Part shown: positions 34,861 to 46,461 of the stretch, in pieces
Numbering within the stretch: position 1 is the first letter of the stretch
Layout: each line of letters starts with the position of its first letter
Assembly: GCA_032718565.1 (NCBI GenBank)
Contig: JAVGVS010000726.1
Location: 55,001-119,000, forward strand
Source: Distichodus sexfasciatus
Lineage: Eukaryota > Chordata > Actinopteri > Characiformes > Distichodontidae
Reading direction: 5' to 3'
Length of the DNA: 64,000 nt
Program-made: the position numbers and the translations under genes
Notes under the pieces: model-generated
What the model saw: the letters and a program-made list of their open reading frames with translations, nothing else
Told to the model about the DNA's origin: nothing
Database searches by the model: none

Positions 34861-37800
34861 TCACCTCTTCTTGGGCGCCTGTGTGGTGCGAGGAGGGGTG
34901 ACGGGGCGACCCGAGTTGACGCCGCCGTACTGGTACTTGGCCTTCTTTTCTGACGGCTTCAGGATCTGCAGGGACGAAACAGAACGGAAGTGTGACTGTG
35001 TTTTGGGAGAGAGCGCGTTTTATGGAGGTGTAAGAACGAGACCAACCTGGAAGGAGCACATGAGGGACTCGTCTACGCTCATCATGCCCCCGGCGTTGTC
35101 GAACTCGCCGCAGTAGTTGGGGGCGGAGAAGAGCGTGACCAGCTGGCGCTTGGCGAAGAACTCGTAACCGTCCTCCACCACCTGGAGATGAAGACAGTAG
35201 ACTTATTATGTGTAGACGAAGGAAGACGAAGTAACACTCCTAACCGTCTTCCTTCATAAAAAACGCAATACATTTCCAAACGCAATAAGAACGGGCCAAT
35301 TCATCCAAATTTTTCATCGTGTTTACCTGATGCGCCCTGCAGATGAGGTCGAGGTCGTGCCGGTTCAGGAACTTGCTGACCACGTCGGCCCCAAAGGTGA
35401 AAGACACGCCTCGGTCGTTCTCCCCCCAGCCCTGCACGTCCTTATCGGGGTCCGACCACAACAGGTCACAGAGCAGGCCTGGAAGAGCGGGAGAACGTTT
35501 CTTTATGAGTTGCTGATTCGTCGGCTTTGGTACGAATTTCACTTACGAACCGAACCGACTGACCTGTGTCTGGGACGTCAGTGGGCCTCATGATGCGCCG
35601 GATCTGCTCCATGGACTGCAGGTCGGGGGACAAACCTGAGAAAACAAACATTTTTTAAAGATTAAATTGTTTGAATCCATAAACAAACGATTTAAGGCAA
35701 TCAGTTCCTTCAAATAGATCAAGCTGAACTAACTTTAGTTAATTAATTTGCGACTAAACATTTAATGGAGTCCTTTTCTTTGGAAGCAACCTTAAATTCT
35801 CTCGTAACTTTTACCGAAGCATGGTTTTCTAACTAGGGCTGGGCGATACGACCTCATATCAATATCACAATTACCTGAACATTTTACCTCATGTTGATTA
35901 ACGAATGAGTTTCATAGTCAACTGACAAGATTCATAATGTAAAGAGAGCTGGGAAAGCTGGCAAAATTTCGTCAACGAGAGGCACTGAAGGTTGGCTAAC
36001 TACTCACACACACAAATCACATCACTTCTAGGGCTATGGTCCGTGTACCTTGAGTTCATTGGATTTTCGACTCTGAAATCGAAATCGGAAAACATTTTAA
36101 GACCTGATTTGGGTTTCCGATTTTAAAATAAAAATCACACATTGGATTTCAAGACCTTATTTTGGGGAGCATCTTGTGGAGAATAAAATGATTTTTAAAA
36201 CAATGGCTCGATTTTCTATATTTCTATTTTTAACTTTACATTTTTACTTTTGAATGAACCGGAAATAAAATGAAAAAATAATTAATCGGAAAGAGAAATA
36301 AGCCTACTTGCATCTTATCCAAGCAAGCGATGGATGGCTATAGTTATATATATTTTAAAGGTAACAAAAGGATCACTTTAAAGGAGTCGGACATGAACGG
36401 ACAAGAATGTCCAGACACTCATTTCAGATGACCCCCTCTGTACCCCTAACTGACACAACGTAGATGAAATATCTGCATATGTGTGCCTTTTTTTTGAGCA
36501 TTTCCTTAATTAACTCGCCATAGGGCTCCGGAGACGCCATTTTTTTGTGATCCTCCGTCTTGGAGACTTGCGCCCCGACACACTTTTACGTCACACGATA
36601 TGCGACACTCCGGGCAATTTTTGAAATGTTAATAGAAAAATAATCCGTCTTTACATTTGGGATTATTAGATATTGTATTTGTTTGTTTGAGCCTCTGTGT
36701 TAAGCAAGAAAAAACAGTAAATGACCCAAAATTCGAATATGGTGATAAAATGTACAGAAAGCGCACCCATTTCACCTCATTTTTCGTTTTCCGATTTTGG
36801 TGTCAGAGTCAAAAATCCAGTGAACGCAAGGTACACGGACCGGCTATGTTTTCTCTCTTTACTAAGAAAACCTGATTTTCTAAAGACTGTCACGTCAACA
36901 CGAGCCTAGCAAAAAGGAGCCGACATCAGTATTGAGCGCTACAAAAATAGACTGATTTTGTTGACCGTGTCCCAAGTGTTCTTACCTCCATGGCAGCAGA
37001 AGATCTTCTCGTCGATGATGGCGGCGATGGGGAGGCAGTTGAAGCAGTCGGTGAAGGTTTTCCACAGCTTGATATTAAACCTGCGCTTACCTGTGGGGAC
37101 ACCAAGAGGTGGATGAAACCGACGCAAAAGCTCTGCACTCCAAGACTCTTTTGCATGGATGTGCCGAGTGTAACATTTACTTGAGGACTAGGACCGAGAA
37201 TCGAGGAAACGCGTTTTTATTTTGTTAATCTCAGGAATCAAGTGCAAGTTGAAAATATTTACATTTGTCCAAGATAAAACAAATATGCATGTTAAGGAAT
37301 AGTAGCTACTTACAATGAAAAGTAGCTAACCTACTGTTCCAGTGTGTTGCAATTTTCGGCTCGCGCAAGTTACAATGCGTACGTTCTGTCAATTTCGCCT
37401 TTTGGACTTGTACATTTTAACAAATAGCGATGTAGTGTTTTTGACAAACCATGGCACGATTTTCAGCTCACAAAAGTTCGATTCAAATGCGCAAGTTGTC
37501 AGTTTTGCCTTTCAGGGTTGCAAACCGCGAGTTGTAAATAGACAAACAGCAATGTCATGTTTAGACAAACTATCCAGCGCTTTTTGGCTTGCGTAAGTCA
37601 CATTCAAACGTGCGAGTCCTGTCCATTTCGACTTTCAGGGTTGTAAACTGCAAGCTGCAAATTTTGACAAATAGCGGTGTAGCGACAAACTATGTCACGA
37701 TTTTCGGCTCGCGTAAATCACTCTCAAATGCGCAAGTGCTGTTAGTTTTGTCTTTGAGTCCCAAACTGTGAGTAGTAAGTTTTGACAAATTCCAATGTAG

Positions 37801-40800
37801 TGTTGTTTAACAAACTATGTTGTGATTTTCGTTAAGTTCCACTCAAATGCGCAAGTCATGTCAGTTTTGCCGTTCAGGGTCGTAAATTGCGACTCATAAA
37901 TTTTGACAAACAGCGATGTAGTGTTTCTAACAAACTGTCGCGATTTTTGGCTTGCTGCAATTACGCTCAAATGCGTAAGTTATGTCAGTTTTGGCTTTCT
38001 GAGTCGCAAACTACAAGACGTAAATTTTGACAAATTATGATGTTTTTAACAAAGTAATTACGCAACTTTTTGTTTGCTTAAATGACACTGAAAACGTGCC
38101 TGCCCGCTTCGCCTTTCAGGGTTGTGAACTGCAACATATTTGGAATTACACTAAACGATCCAGAATATTTTTGAGAAATAGCGATGTGGCATTTTTGACG
38201 AAGTTAGTCACAAATTTCGGCTTGCTTAAGTTACATTCAAATGTGTAAATTCTGTCCATTTCGTCTTTCAGGGTTGTAAATAGCAAGCTGTAAATTTTGA
38301 CAAACATTAGTCTAGTGTTTTGACAAACTATGGTGCGATTTGTTCGACTCACGCGAGTTACACTCAAATGCGATAGTCCTGTCAGTTTCGCCTTTCGGCT
38401 AGTAGCAGCGTTGGGACTCACACTCGTCGTAGAAGCCGTAGATGCGGTTGATGGAGGCGCACTCGTGGTTGCCGCGGAGCAGGAAGAAGTTTTCGGGGTA
38501 TTTGATTTTGTAGGCCAGCAGGAGGCAGATGGTCTCCAGAGACTGCTTGCCTCGGTCCACGTAGTCGCCCAAAAACAGGTAGTTAGCCTCGGGGGGGAAA
38601 CCGCCATACTCAAAGAGCCTCAACAGGTCCGTGTACTGACCGTGGATATCACCTGGGCCAAGAAAGCACAAATGAAAGTCAAAAGTTTGGACACACCTTC
38701 TCGTTCAACGTTTAGTTCCTAATTTTCTTCATTGAAGGAACACATGACATTACACTGAAAAATCCAGAATGTGTTTTACATATTAGAGCCCTGAAAGTAG
38801 CCTCCTTTTGCGTTGATTTCAACTTTTATCACGCTCTTATCACTCTCTCAGTCAGATTCATGAGGTATTCACCTGGAATAGGTCTCGAATTTACAGGTTT
38901 GCCTTGACAAAGACTTCATTTGTGCATTTTCTTGCCTTACTAATGTGTGTGAGATAGGAGTGGACGGTATAAACGGTATAAAAGGTATGCGATATAAATT
39001 TGGCCAACGATAGAGATTTTGATCATACCGGCATACCGCTGAAATTTCCGCTCCTCGCCCGCGAAAATGACGTAACCAAGTCGCGTCAAATGCGCGAAAA
39101 CCACACCACGAGGCATTTGTTTTTTTCGGAAAATGGAGAGAGAGTGTACGCAAGAGCAGTTCATTAATAAGACCGGTGCAACGTCCATAATCTGGACACG
39201 GTTTGGATTTAGGGTCTTGGATACTGAGCAGAAAAACGTAGTCTGCAAAATATACGCTGTTGAATATGAGAGAAGCCAAAGAATGCACCATTACTTTTCC
39301 GGCCTGGGCCTGTATGTTTCGACAAGGGAACCGCTCCGTCTGCCGCTCGCCACGCCACGTCCGATCGACGGATTTGACCAGAAACGTCCTTTTTATTTAA
39401 TGGCAGAAATGATTAAAGATTCTTTATTCGCCACATGCTTAGTTCTACAGGCATAATGTGCCGAAATGAACACCTGGCTCCCTCGTGAGACACACATCAT
39501 CTCATTGTAAATAAAAGTAAGAAATTTGAGAAAGTAAATAAATAAAGCTAAGAACCAAGTAAAAAACATGAATGTAAAATATTTACATTTATATATTACA
39601 TTTGAATGAAAGTTAAATGATAAGGACATTGGGCCACTTTCACCTTGTGCAAGTTTTTACGTTTTTTGGCCTAAAAAAAGTTAAGACATTTAAATAATAT
39701 ATATTCACACGGCTGTAGAACTGAAGAAAACTCAATAAGCTAATGTTTTACACAAACAAGGAAAGAATTGTTACTTTAAAGTAACAGTTATATTGAAATT
39801 TACAGATCTAATCATATACCGCAATATATACCGTCTATCGCCTAGGGCTCATAATGTACCGCAATGTGATTTTTTTGCCATATCGCACAGCCCTAGTGTG
39901 AGAGCATCAGGGTTGGTACACAGTTCTATTCAGCCAGTAGCTCTACTCATCTTCTGTTCTACTGCTCGTTATAGCAAGAAGCACTCAACAAAGTAAAAAC
40001 TTTGCATCATTACGTTAAGATAGGAAGGTCAGTCATTCCAGAAATTTTCCACACACACTCACGCAAACACACACACAGGTCATTACGTCCAGAGTCAGGT
40101 GCCTCAGGGAGCGTTCTGAGGAAGAAGGTCCAAATGTGACCTCATTAACTTCATATTTAGAACTTGCCCTACTTATCCCCCAACACACACACACTCACAA
40201 TGACAAAGCACTTTTACAATACCGCCTCTCATTCTCCCCCTCTATTATTAGCCCTCACTAATATTATTCACCAATTATTAGCCAGCAATCTTAACTACGT
40301 ATTACAGTACTGCATGACATGGGCTTTATAACACACATCAGACAGCCATAAATGAGGGTGATAATGTTGAGATTATTAGAGACAATAAATATCAGACATT
40401 TATGGACACTGTCCTGATGAAGCTGTGACTAATATAAATATGTGACTCTGTGCGGCAAAACCAGTCGCTTGTCGCAAATTTTCAAAATTGAGTTATTGTG
40501 TTTTCATGAAAGGGCATAAATCAAGCTTCAAAACGATACCTATATGGAATGAATCGGACGACATATGACTGAGATATCAACATTCAAAGGAGTCGGGTTT
40601 CTCCTGTCACGCCAAGTGAGAAACGGAGAAATCTGCCGTCGAAGTTGACTATCGCCGTAGCACTCACAGACGCTTGGTGCGGTCGCGGCTACGTTTGTAT
40701 TTGCGCTAGCCTACGCTGCATTCACAGCCACACGGATAGCCTACCTGCGTTAGGTTAACTGAACTCGGGAGACGGAGATAGATTCCGGAGAAATATCTTC

Positions 40801-42185
40801 ACGCTAGTCAACCAGTGGATTTACCGTAAATATTGAAGTAGAGCGGTCAAAACAGAAACTTTTAACATTCTGCTGGAATTGAATTCCTCACCTCAAGAAA
40901 GTCACGTTTTTAGGATGGAAAGGGTAAGTTTTTCAGCCAAATTTATTCCCAACAGTACAGTATAGACCTTCCACTGTTTCAAAACACTAAAAACAAAAAA
41001 TCCAACATTTTACCCCACGCAACATAAACCCCTCGTTTTTCTCGGAAACCTCCGGTGCGACAAGCGACTGGTTTTGCCGTGGAGGGTCACATACTGTATT
41101 TGGAAAGAGTACCAGTGGAAAGGGTGGAGTCCTGTCCTTTTCGTGACCTTTTCCGGTCTCAACGTCTCATCATGCAGTATGGTAGCGGAATATGGAAAAA
41201 TATGGATTATGGACATGAGATGATCTGCCAATTCAACTCCGTTCCACAACTGAGGGTCGAATCGGTTTCAACTTTGATCAAAAAAAAAAAAAGGGAGGAG
41301 GAAGGAGTGATCCTGCAACAAATCGCCTTCTTCACGTGGACGACTGACAGCCTGATGAAGGGATGGAGGAAGGAGGAGGAGGAAGATTAATTTCTGTTAT
41401 TTCAGAGTATTTGGGTGGGGACGTGAGACCACTGTAGATCACTGGCACCGAGATTCTGGGTTTTAACGCTTCGAACTGGATCTGGTCAATGAGCTGAAAA
41501 TGTTACGCTGTCAATGTTGTCTTTACAACCGAAACTGGAAGGAGTTCAAAGCGCGAAAGCGGTAATAATGAGGAGCTTGTTTCCATTCATTGAGGAGTTT
41601 TAGAAACCGGAACGAAAACATTAATTTAAAGAAATTCTGGGATGAAAAGAGATGGAAACAGGTACCGCAGATCTTGAGCGGTGCCTCCAGCTCCAGCAGG
41701 ATGGGCTGGCTGAGGAAAATCTCCCTGGACTTGATGCACAGCCCTCGCACCTCGGCCTCCGTCATCTGGACGATCTTCCCTGGACGGCATCCTCGCACTG
41801 CGGCACAAGGGAAGAAAGAAGCCTCGTCATCATCGTCAACATTAATGCCTCACAAAAAAAATCTATTTCTTCTGGCTTACCGCGAAATGTTCACAGCAGT
41901 GTGCTGTGCTGTGTTCACAACGGCAAATAATCATAATCAACAAACGTTGAAACGCACTCCATTTTTACAGCAGAACTACAATGGGCTCAATAACAGCCTC
42001 CGTGATCGTTAATAATCAAAATATATTCTCACGCCGGTCCTTAGAATAAAGTGAAAGACTAAACTGTGTTCTATTTTTTTTAAAACCTGATCTTTGGCCT
42101 TGCTACATTTAGGTGAGACTAGTCTCTGGGCTTGAAGTGTCCTGATTAGAGCTGGAGAGAATAATTAGCAAAAAAGAGGGTGAGT

Positions 42186-42216
<31 letters not shown>

Positions 42217-45034
42217 CAGAAGACACAAAGGCTTCTGGAAAGTGGAACGAAAGGATTACAAGAGGTTAGGGCAGAACAAGGTCAAACTGGTGAGAGGGAA
42301 AAAAAACCAAAGAGGGGAGAACAAATGGACGGATAAGGAGGAGAAGAGGAGAGACGAGTAAACTGAAAGAGTCGGACACAGATGGTGGAGCAGTGGGAAA
42401 GACGGCGTGATGAGGATGGAAGTGTTGGGGACAGATGGTCTGAATAACGGCCAGAAATGTCTATACTGGACACTGATCGAGAACAATATCGTTTGCACAT
42501 TTTGTAAAGTAATAGATGTGAAGCAGTGCAGATGTGTGATCCGATAAAGGGTGTGGTCCCTTTCAGCCTTCGAAATGAACTCAGATCAATTATTTTTGCC
42601 TATATGTCAACACTTCAAACCAAACTGAGGCCATCTCAGGAGGTGAACTGATATTGTCACGGTTGGCTTAACCTGCGCAATATAAACACAAAGCGCTCCC
42701 CGAGCCTCGTTTATTGAAAAGTGCGCGGGAGCCACGTCCTTCTTGCATCACGATAAAGGCAGGGAAAGTTTAAAGCAAAAAACGGCTTGATTCCACCCAG
42801 AGGGATGACGAGTATACACTTTACGCAGCGTTATGAACGAGTTTCACTCCAGTATTTGTTTCCAGCGGTCAGACAGATTATTTCACACCTTCTCCAAATG
42901 ACGGTGAGAGCCCTTACATAAAGATGCCGAGTTGATGTTCGACTCTTGCAGGAAACCTGCTTTAATAAACCCCAGTCTATGACTTTTAATTTTAAAGGGT
43001 TTTTGCAAAGTAATGGCTCACACTGTGTGGTCAGTCTAATCCACATGACACAAGCTCCGGTCGTTATACAATGCTGCCGTCGAGGGTTAAGCAGTTCATT
43101 CACTGAAATAAGGAAATGTAAGTTGCTCTGTATAAGAGCGTCTGCTAAATGCTGTAAACGTAAATGTATGTGGTTTCAATGATCCAGATTACTGAGAAAA
43201 CTCTGTTTTTACTGCAAGACTCGAAGCGTGTATACTTCGTAGAAACTGAATCACAAAGTGATTCTAAATGTGATACCAAATGTGATACCAAGCTCATAAA
43301 GGAATAAATTAGGAACACCATCTGTACATAGTGCTGGGCGATAAAACGATAAAGATAATTATCGCAAAATAGCTTTAGCTTGATGGACAGAGCAGCCGAA
43401 CCAATCATGTGGTTGCAAAAGAGTTACAGCTCACGACAGTTAAGTAAGTGAGGCTTCTCATATTCTAAAGCTGTGGGCTACAGCATGTCAGGAGAGCGAG
43501 CGAGATAAAATAGACAAAATGACGACAAGCAATACCGTTATAGAAAGACACCTCAATGGACGAGGACATTGTGGGGAAAAAGGTCCGAAGAATTCCGCAG
43601 TTTGGAAATATTTTGGCTACTTAAAGTCCGATACGAAGCAGAGTAGTGCACACTGCAAACTGTGTCGAAAGCATGTTCATACAAAGACCGGTCATACTAG
43701 AGCTGAAACCATTATTCGAATACACAAAAACACTTCGTTTAATTTATTTCACTCACTAGAGCATGCGCCGCTTGTGTTTCACACGGACGCTTATTAATGT
43801 TTTTTAGTGGCGCGATCAAGACAAGAGCCGACCCCTGCGTATGTGAAAATATTTTTGAGATGTCCCGTGCACATAAGTACATGCATAAAAACACATAAAC
43901 TCTCTAGACCACCATTACTCTCTAAAACGCTTTAAAGTCACACGGCTCCGAGGGGGGTGTGGGAGACTGTGGTAAATGTAGTTCTCTTCCAGAAAAGCCA
44001 AAAGTGGCTCATTTTATAGGCCAGATTGGTTCAAAATGACCCAAAACATCAGTATTTCTTTATTTTCAATTGATTAGATTTTTTTTTTTCAATTTAATGT
44101 TATAGCATAATCAACAGGAAAGAAGAAATATAGAACATTTACTTATCAAATAAATAAACCTATATTCTGAAGGATACAAAATGCACAAAGAAGTGTTAGA
44201 ATGTTAAGTCATAGAATGACTTTGATTTGACAGTGATTTGACTTATATCGTGATATATATCGATATCAGCTGATGTAAAAAAAAAAAAAAAAAAAAAAAT
44301 CGAGACAGGATTTTTTCCATATCGCCCAGCCCTACTTTGAGAGATTTTTTTAACTTCAGTGATTTGTTGGGTTTAACTCGAATTCATGTTTAATTATTTT
44401 TATAAGCACTTTCCTCCCCAAACAGGCATATCTTTCTCCATGAGACATTTTTAAGAGCATTATGCACGTTTTACTTATATAATAAATGCTGTTATATCTG
44501 TTATAGAACCCAAGGCTATTAAAGGGATGCGACTTAAAAATCCTCACCGAGCTCTCAATCATTATTTGCCATGTTACAGTTTTTGTCTGAAACGCCCCTT
44601 TAACTAACGACAGACGCGATCATTGCGCTACTTCCATCTAAATGACGAGTAAATGCTAGTTAGCGAGGCCGGAAAGCGATCTCAAAACGACGCTGTTAAA
44701 AGCTGCTCACTGATTAAGACAAACGCTCAGCTATGTAAGCTTAAAAGGAGTTTCTGTGCAAAGCAGGTGGCTAAAGCGCAAAGACAAGATAAGTCGTGTT
44801 TGTAAACATTAGCCGGCTAGGCTAAGCTAATTTAGCGGCTGGGTGCGCGCTCACAGAGGAACGGTATTTAAAAAAAAAAAAAAAAAAAAGCTAATCACCC
44901 ACATGTTTTTTTTAATCACTTGACATATTTATTTGGACTTCAATTTGCGTGAATACGCTAAGATAAAAACAGAGAATCTCACCTTCCAGAAGCCGAGAGA
45001 TGAGACTATCCACGTTCAGGTCGCTTTCCGCCAT
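34861..45034 (-). CDS. ppp1cb: Serine/threonine-protein phosphatase PP1-beta catalytic subunit
   Basis: Catalytic subunit of PP1, which dephosphorylates myosin light chain, glycogen-metabolism and many other substrates when bound to targeting subunits. The exons are 44983-45034 (ATG 45032-45034), 41666-41797, 38422-38652, 36986-37090, 35564-35635, 35327-35478, 35047-35181 and 34861-34965 (stop TGA 34861-34863). They sum to 984 nt, exactly 327 residues plus stop, the same length as mammalian PPP1CB. The metallophosphatase signatures are intact: GDIHG (residues 62-66), GDYVDRG, RGNHECA, HGGLSPDL and [11 protein letters not shown]. Isoform-specific features point to beta rather than alpha or gamma: N terminus [29 protein letters not shown], and tail [14 protein letters not shown] with the TPPR phosphorylation site. 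It is head-to-head with cluap1. The introns carry several transposons and a 120-bp tandem array. Confidence 0.98.
36038..36841. mobile_element. 804-bp terminal-inverted-repeat element in ppp1cb
   Basis: The ends are GGTCCGTGTACCTTG and CAAGGTACACGGACC, perfectly inverted for 15 bp. Weaker inverted homology extends further (TTCATTGGATTTT against AAAATCCAGTGAA). GGCTAT directly repeats at 36032-36037 and 36842-36847. No transposase is visible. Confidence 0.75.
37340..38405. repeat. Degenerate tandem array of about 120-bp units in ppp1cb intron 3
   Basis: Roughly nine units carry CTCAAATGCGCAAGT, then GTCAGTTTTGCCTTTCAGGG, AACTGCAAGTTGTAAATTTT, and GACAAACTATGTCGCGATTT. The CAAATGCGCAAG word recurs near 37373, 37486, 37605, 37725, 37843, 37968, 38090, 38238 and 38366. 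The array ends within about 20 bp of the donor of exon 38422-38652. Confidence 0.85.
38676..38900. mobile_element. Tc1-like fragment
   Basis: GTCAAAAGTTTGGACACACC followed by a segment resembling the left part of the element at 334-861 (ATTCATGAGGTATTCACCTG near 38859 corresponds to its internal part). It is truncated on the right by the insertion at 38955. Confidence 0.6.
38955..39895 (+). mobile_element. 941-bp hAT-like element, copy 2
   Basis: Same family and orientation as 27058-27998. Begins TAGGAGTGGACGG, ends CGCACAGCCCTA, with a perfect 8-bp duplication GTGTGAGA at 38947-38954 and 39896-39903. The plus frame 39133-39456 repeats the degraded BED-like segment ([20 protein letters not shown]). 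The intact duplication indicates a relatively recent insertion into ppp1cb intron 2. Confidence 0.82.
40442..41090 (+). mobile_element. Terminal-inverted-repeat element, copy 2
   Basis: It reads GTGACTCTGTGCGGCAAAAC at the left and GGTTTTGCCGTGGAGGGTCAC at the right, and is inverted relative to copy 1 at 12547-13182. It contains the same interior landmarks (AAGGGCATAAATCAAGCTTC, TCTCCTGTCACGCCAAGTG). Confidence 0.8.
42186..42220. repeat. (GA)n microsatellite
   Basis: About 15 GA dinucleotides in ppp1cb intron 1, within a longer purine-rich region that reaches to about 42430. Confidence 0.9.
43329..44334 (+). mobile_element. hAT element with truncated BED zinc-finger ORF
   Basis: Ends TAGTGCTGGGCGATA and TATCGCCCAGCCCTA are inverted. 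The plus frame 43519-43797 encodes 92 residues: [18 protein letters not shown] then [16 protein letters not shown] and a hydrophobic/His segment ([11 protein letters not shown]). This is a recognisable zf-BED DNA-binding domain as found at the N terminus of hAT transposases and ZBED proteins. The catalytic RNase-H-like part is absent. No matching 8-bp flanks are seen, so the copy is old or rearranged. Confidence 0.75.
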
Positions 45035-45113
45035 TTTCCCCGACTGAACTTTGCGCTGCGACAGTCGCGTTCCAAATCACACTTGCCTACTAACTAGGGG
45101 ACGAAAATACCAC

Positions 45114-45126
45114 GTTGCCGGGTGAC
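45114..45126 (+). promoter_or_regulatory. Candidate RFX X-box (GTTGCCGGGTGAC)
   Basis: It fits the relaxed RYYNYY-N-RRNRAC pattern of ciliary-gene X-boxes. It lies about 80 bp upstream of the ppp1cb ATG and about 2 kb upstream of the cluap1 start. Sequence match only. Confidence 0.4.
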
Positions 45127-45169
45127 GTTTCGTACTAGCGCACTTTAGTCACAAAGCGTTTGTTTACTA

Positions 45170-45177
45170 TGACGTCA
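45170..45177. promoter_or_regulatory. Consensus CRE palindrome TGACGTCA
   Basis: A full 8-bp CREB/ATF site about 136 bp upstream of the ppp1cb start codon. A chance occurrence cannot be excluded, but the position is typical of a housekeeping promoter. Confidence 0.5.
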
Positions 45178-45795
45178 TTGAACACCCGGCTCCGTTTCGC
45201 CGCTCGGTGTCAGTTTCTCCCTCATTAATGTTTTATTTCAAACCTGTTCAACGTGGCGTCATTTGTTCACAATGGTTTGTACTCGAAATAAAAGGTTTGA
45301 TGAATTTTTTATGGCGAAGGCACTGCGGGCAATTTGAAAGGGACACTTTACTAGTATTACAATGTAATTCGAAGATGTTTCCGTACATGTGTGGGACGTT
45401 TTATATGCACGTTAATGTGATGCAGCCACACATTTACCCCAGATTGGTAATTAATAAAAGTACACAAATACGTCAAATCACTATCAGGGACATGCTAAGG
45501 GATGCTGTTGCTTTGGTCGTGTAATTTCATGCATAATCCCAAGTCTGCTCAGTCAAATTTGCTACATGTATGCGACTATATTGATTTACATTGTTTAGAT
45601 TTGCATATGCATTAACGAGTATACGTTGAGCCCCTCCTCCCCAAAAAAACAAAAACAAAATATACCCCCTATTAATACTGAAAATGAATGGATTTATGAG
45701 GATTTCATCTTCACAGATGATTGCCTCATGCTGGTTGAAAGTTGCCTTTTTGCCACCAATTGTTCCACCTGTCACACCGTAACGAGTGTTCTCCT

Positions 45796-45809
45796 GCTGC
45801 CATAGTTAC
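45796..45809 (+). promoter_or_regulatory. X-box-like motif in promoter copy A
   Basis: GCTGCCATAGTTAC matches the vertebrate X-box GTTGCCATGGTAAC at 11 of 14 positions. It is preserved unchanged in copy B at 46503-46516, although sequence around it has diverged. Confidence 0.5.
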
Positions 45810-46159
45810 GGATACTGACACAGCTAACGCCTAACTCTGAAGCCTCAAAAAGTCTGCTGTTTTTCTTCTTAAACCGACATTTTGTTGCATGTATTGACAA
45901 ACCGTGAGCTTTTACGCAAATCGTGCGCTTTTACGCATCATCGTGCGCTACATCTGCTTGTAAAAATAATTACTGGAAAAGCTAGTGTTTTAAAAGTAGT
46001 CTCACTGCTGAAAAAAAAAATAGTGTAGTTAGTGAGCTTTCTGTGATTGATGAAATAGTTATTGCTGCTTATATGTTTGCTATAACAATGTAGTAATTAA
46101 TAATAATTTTTTTAAATTCCATAAGAGGCTGATGAGGTGGAAAAGGTGGTGCAGCAATC

Positions 46160-46181
46160 ATGTCTTTTATAGATATGAGAA
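46160..46181 (+). CDS. cluap1: Duplicate (alternative or relic) cluap1 first coding exon
   Basis: It reads ATG TCT TTT ATA GAT ATG AGA A followed by the donor GTAAGCAAG. It would splice in frame to exon 47232-47343 and give MSFIDMRNFSEM, differing from the main exon product only by Ile for Arg at position 4. ATG, frame and donor are all intact, so it may be an alternative first exon. Without transcripts it could equally be a decaying copy. Confidence 0.5.
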
Positions 46182-46461
46182 GTAAGCAAGGGCATATTTT
46201 ATCTGAATGTGAATGTCCTACATGTAAACCACATTCGTTATTTTGCCTCTTTTGTGTATTTGACGTTATTTTAACCATGTCTGATTGCCAGTATTTATTT
46301 ATTTTATTTTACTTTGGTTGTGTATTAATACATATTATATGTTTTTATTATAAACTAAAGAGCTCATTTGTTGGTCATTCATTATTCTTAAGAACCCTTC
46401 TTACATCAACGTGAGCGGACAAGGCAGAGCATCTTTAGAGGTTGCGTTTCGTATTCCGCGA

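Larger units (their letters stand above)
45035..45750. promoter_or_regulatory. Head-to-head promoter region of ppp1cb and cluap1
   Basis: The two start codons are 2.06 kb apart and divergent. The first 150 bp upstream of ppp1cb contain a candidate RFX X-box and a consensus CRE (listed separately). I recognise nothing else up to 45750. Confidence 0.5.
45755..46205 (+). repeat. Tandem duplicate of the cluap1 promoter and first exon, copy A
   Basis: Homologous to 46462-47142. Shared landmarks are ACCAATTGTTCCACCTG (ACCAATTGTCCCTCCTG in B), GCTGCCATAGTTACGGAT, GCTAACGCCTAAC, then GCAGCAATCATGTCTTT and GAGAAGTAAGCAAGGGCATA. The middle parts differ in length and are poorly alignable by eye. Confidence 0.85.
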
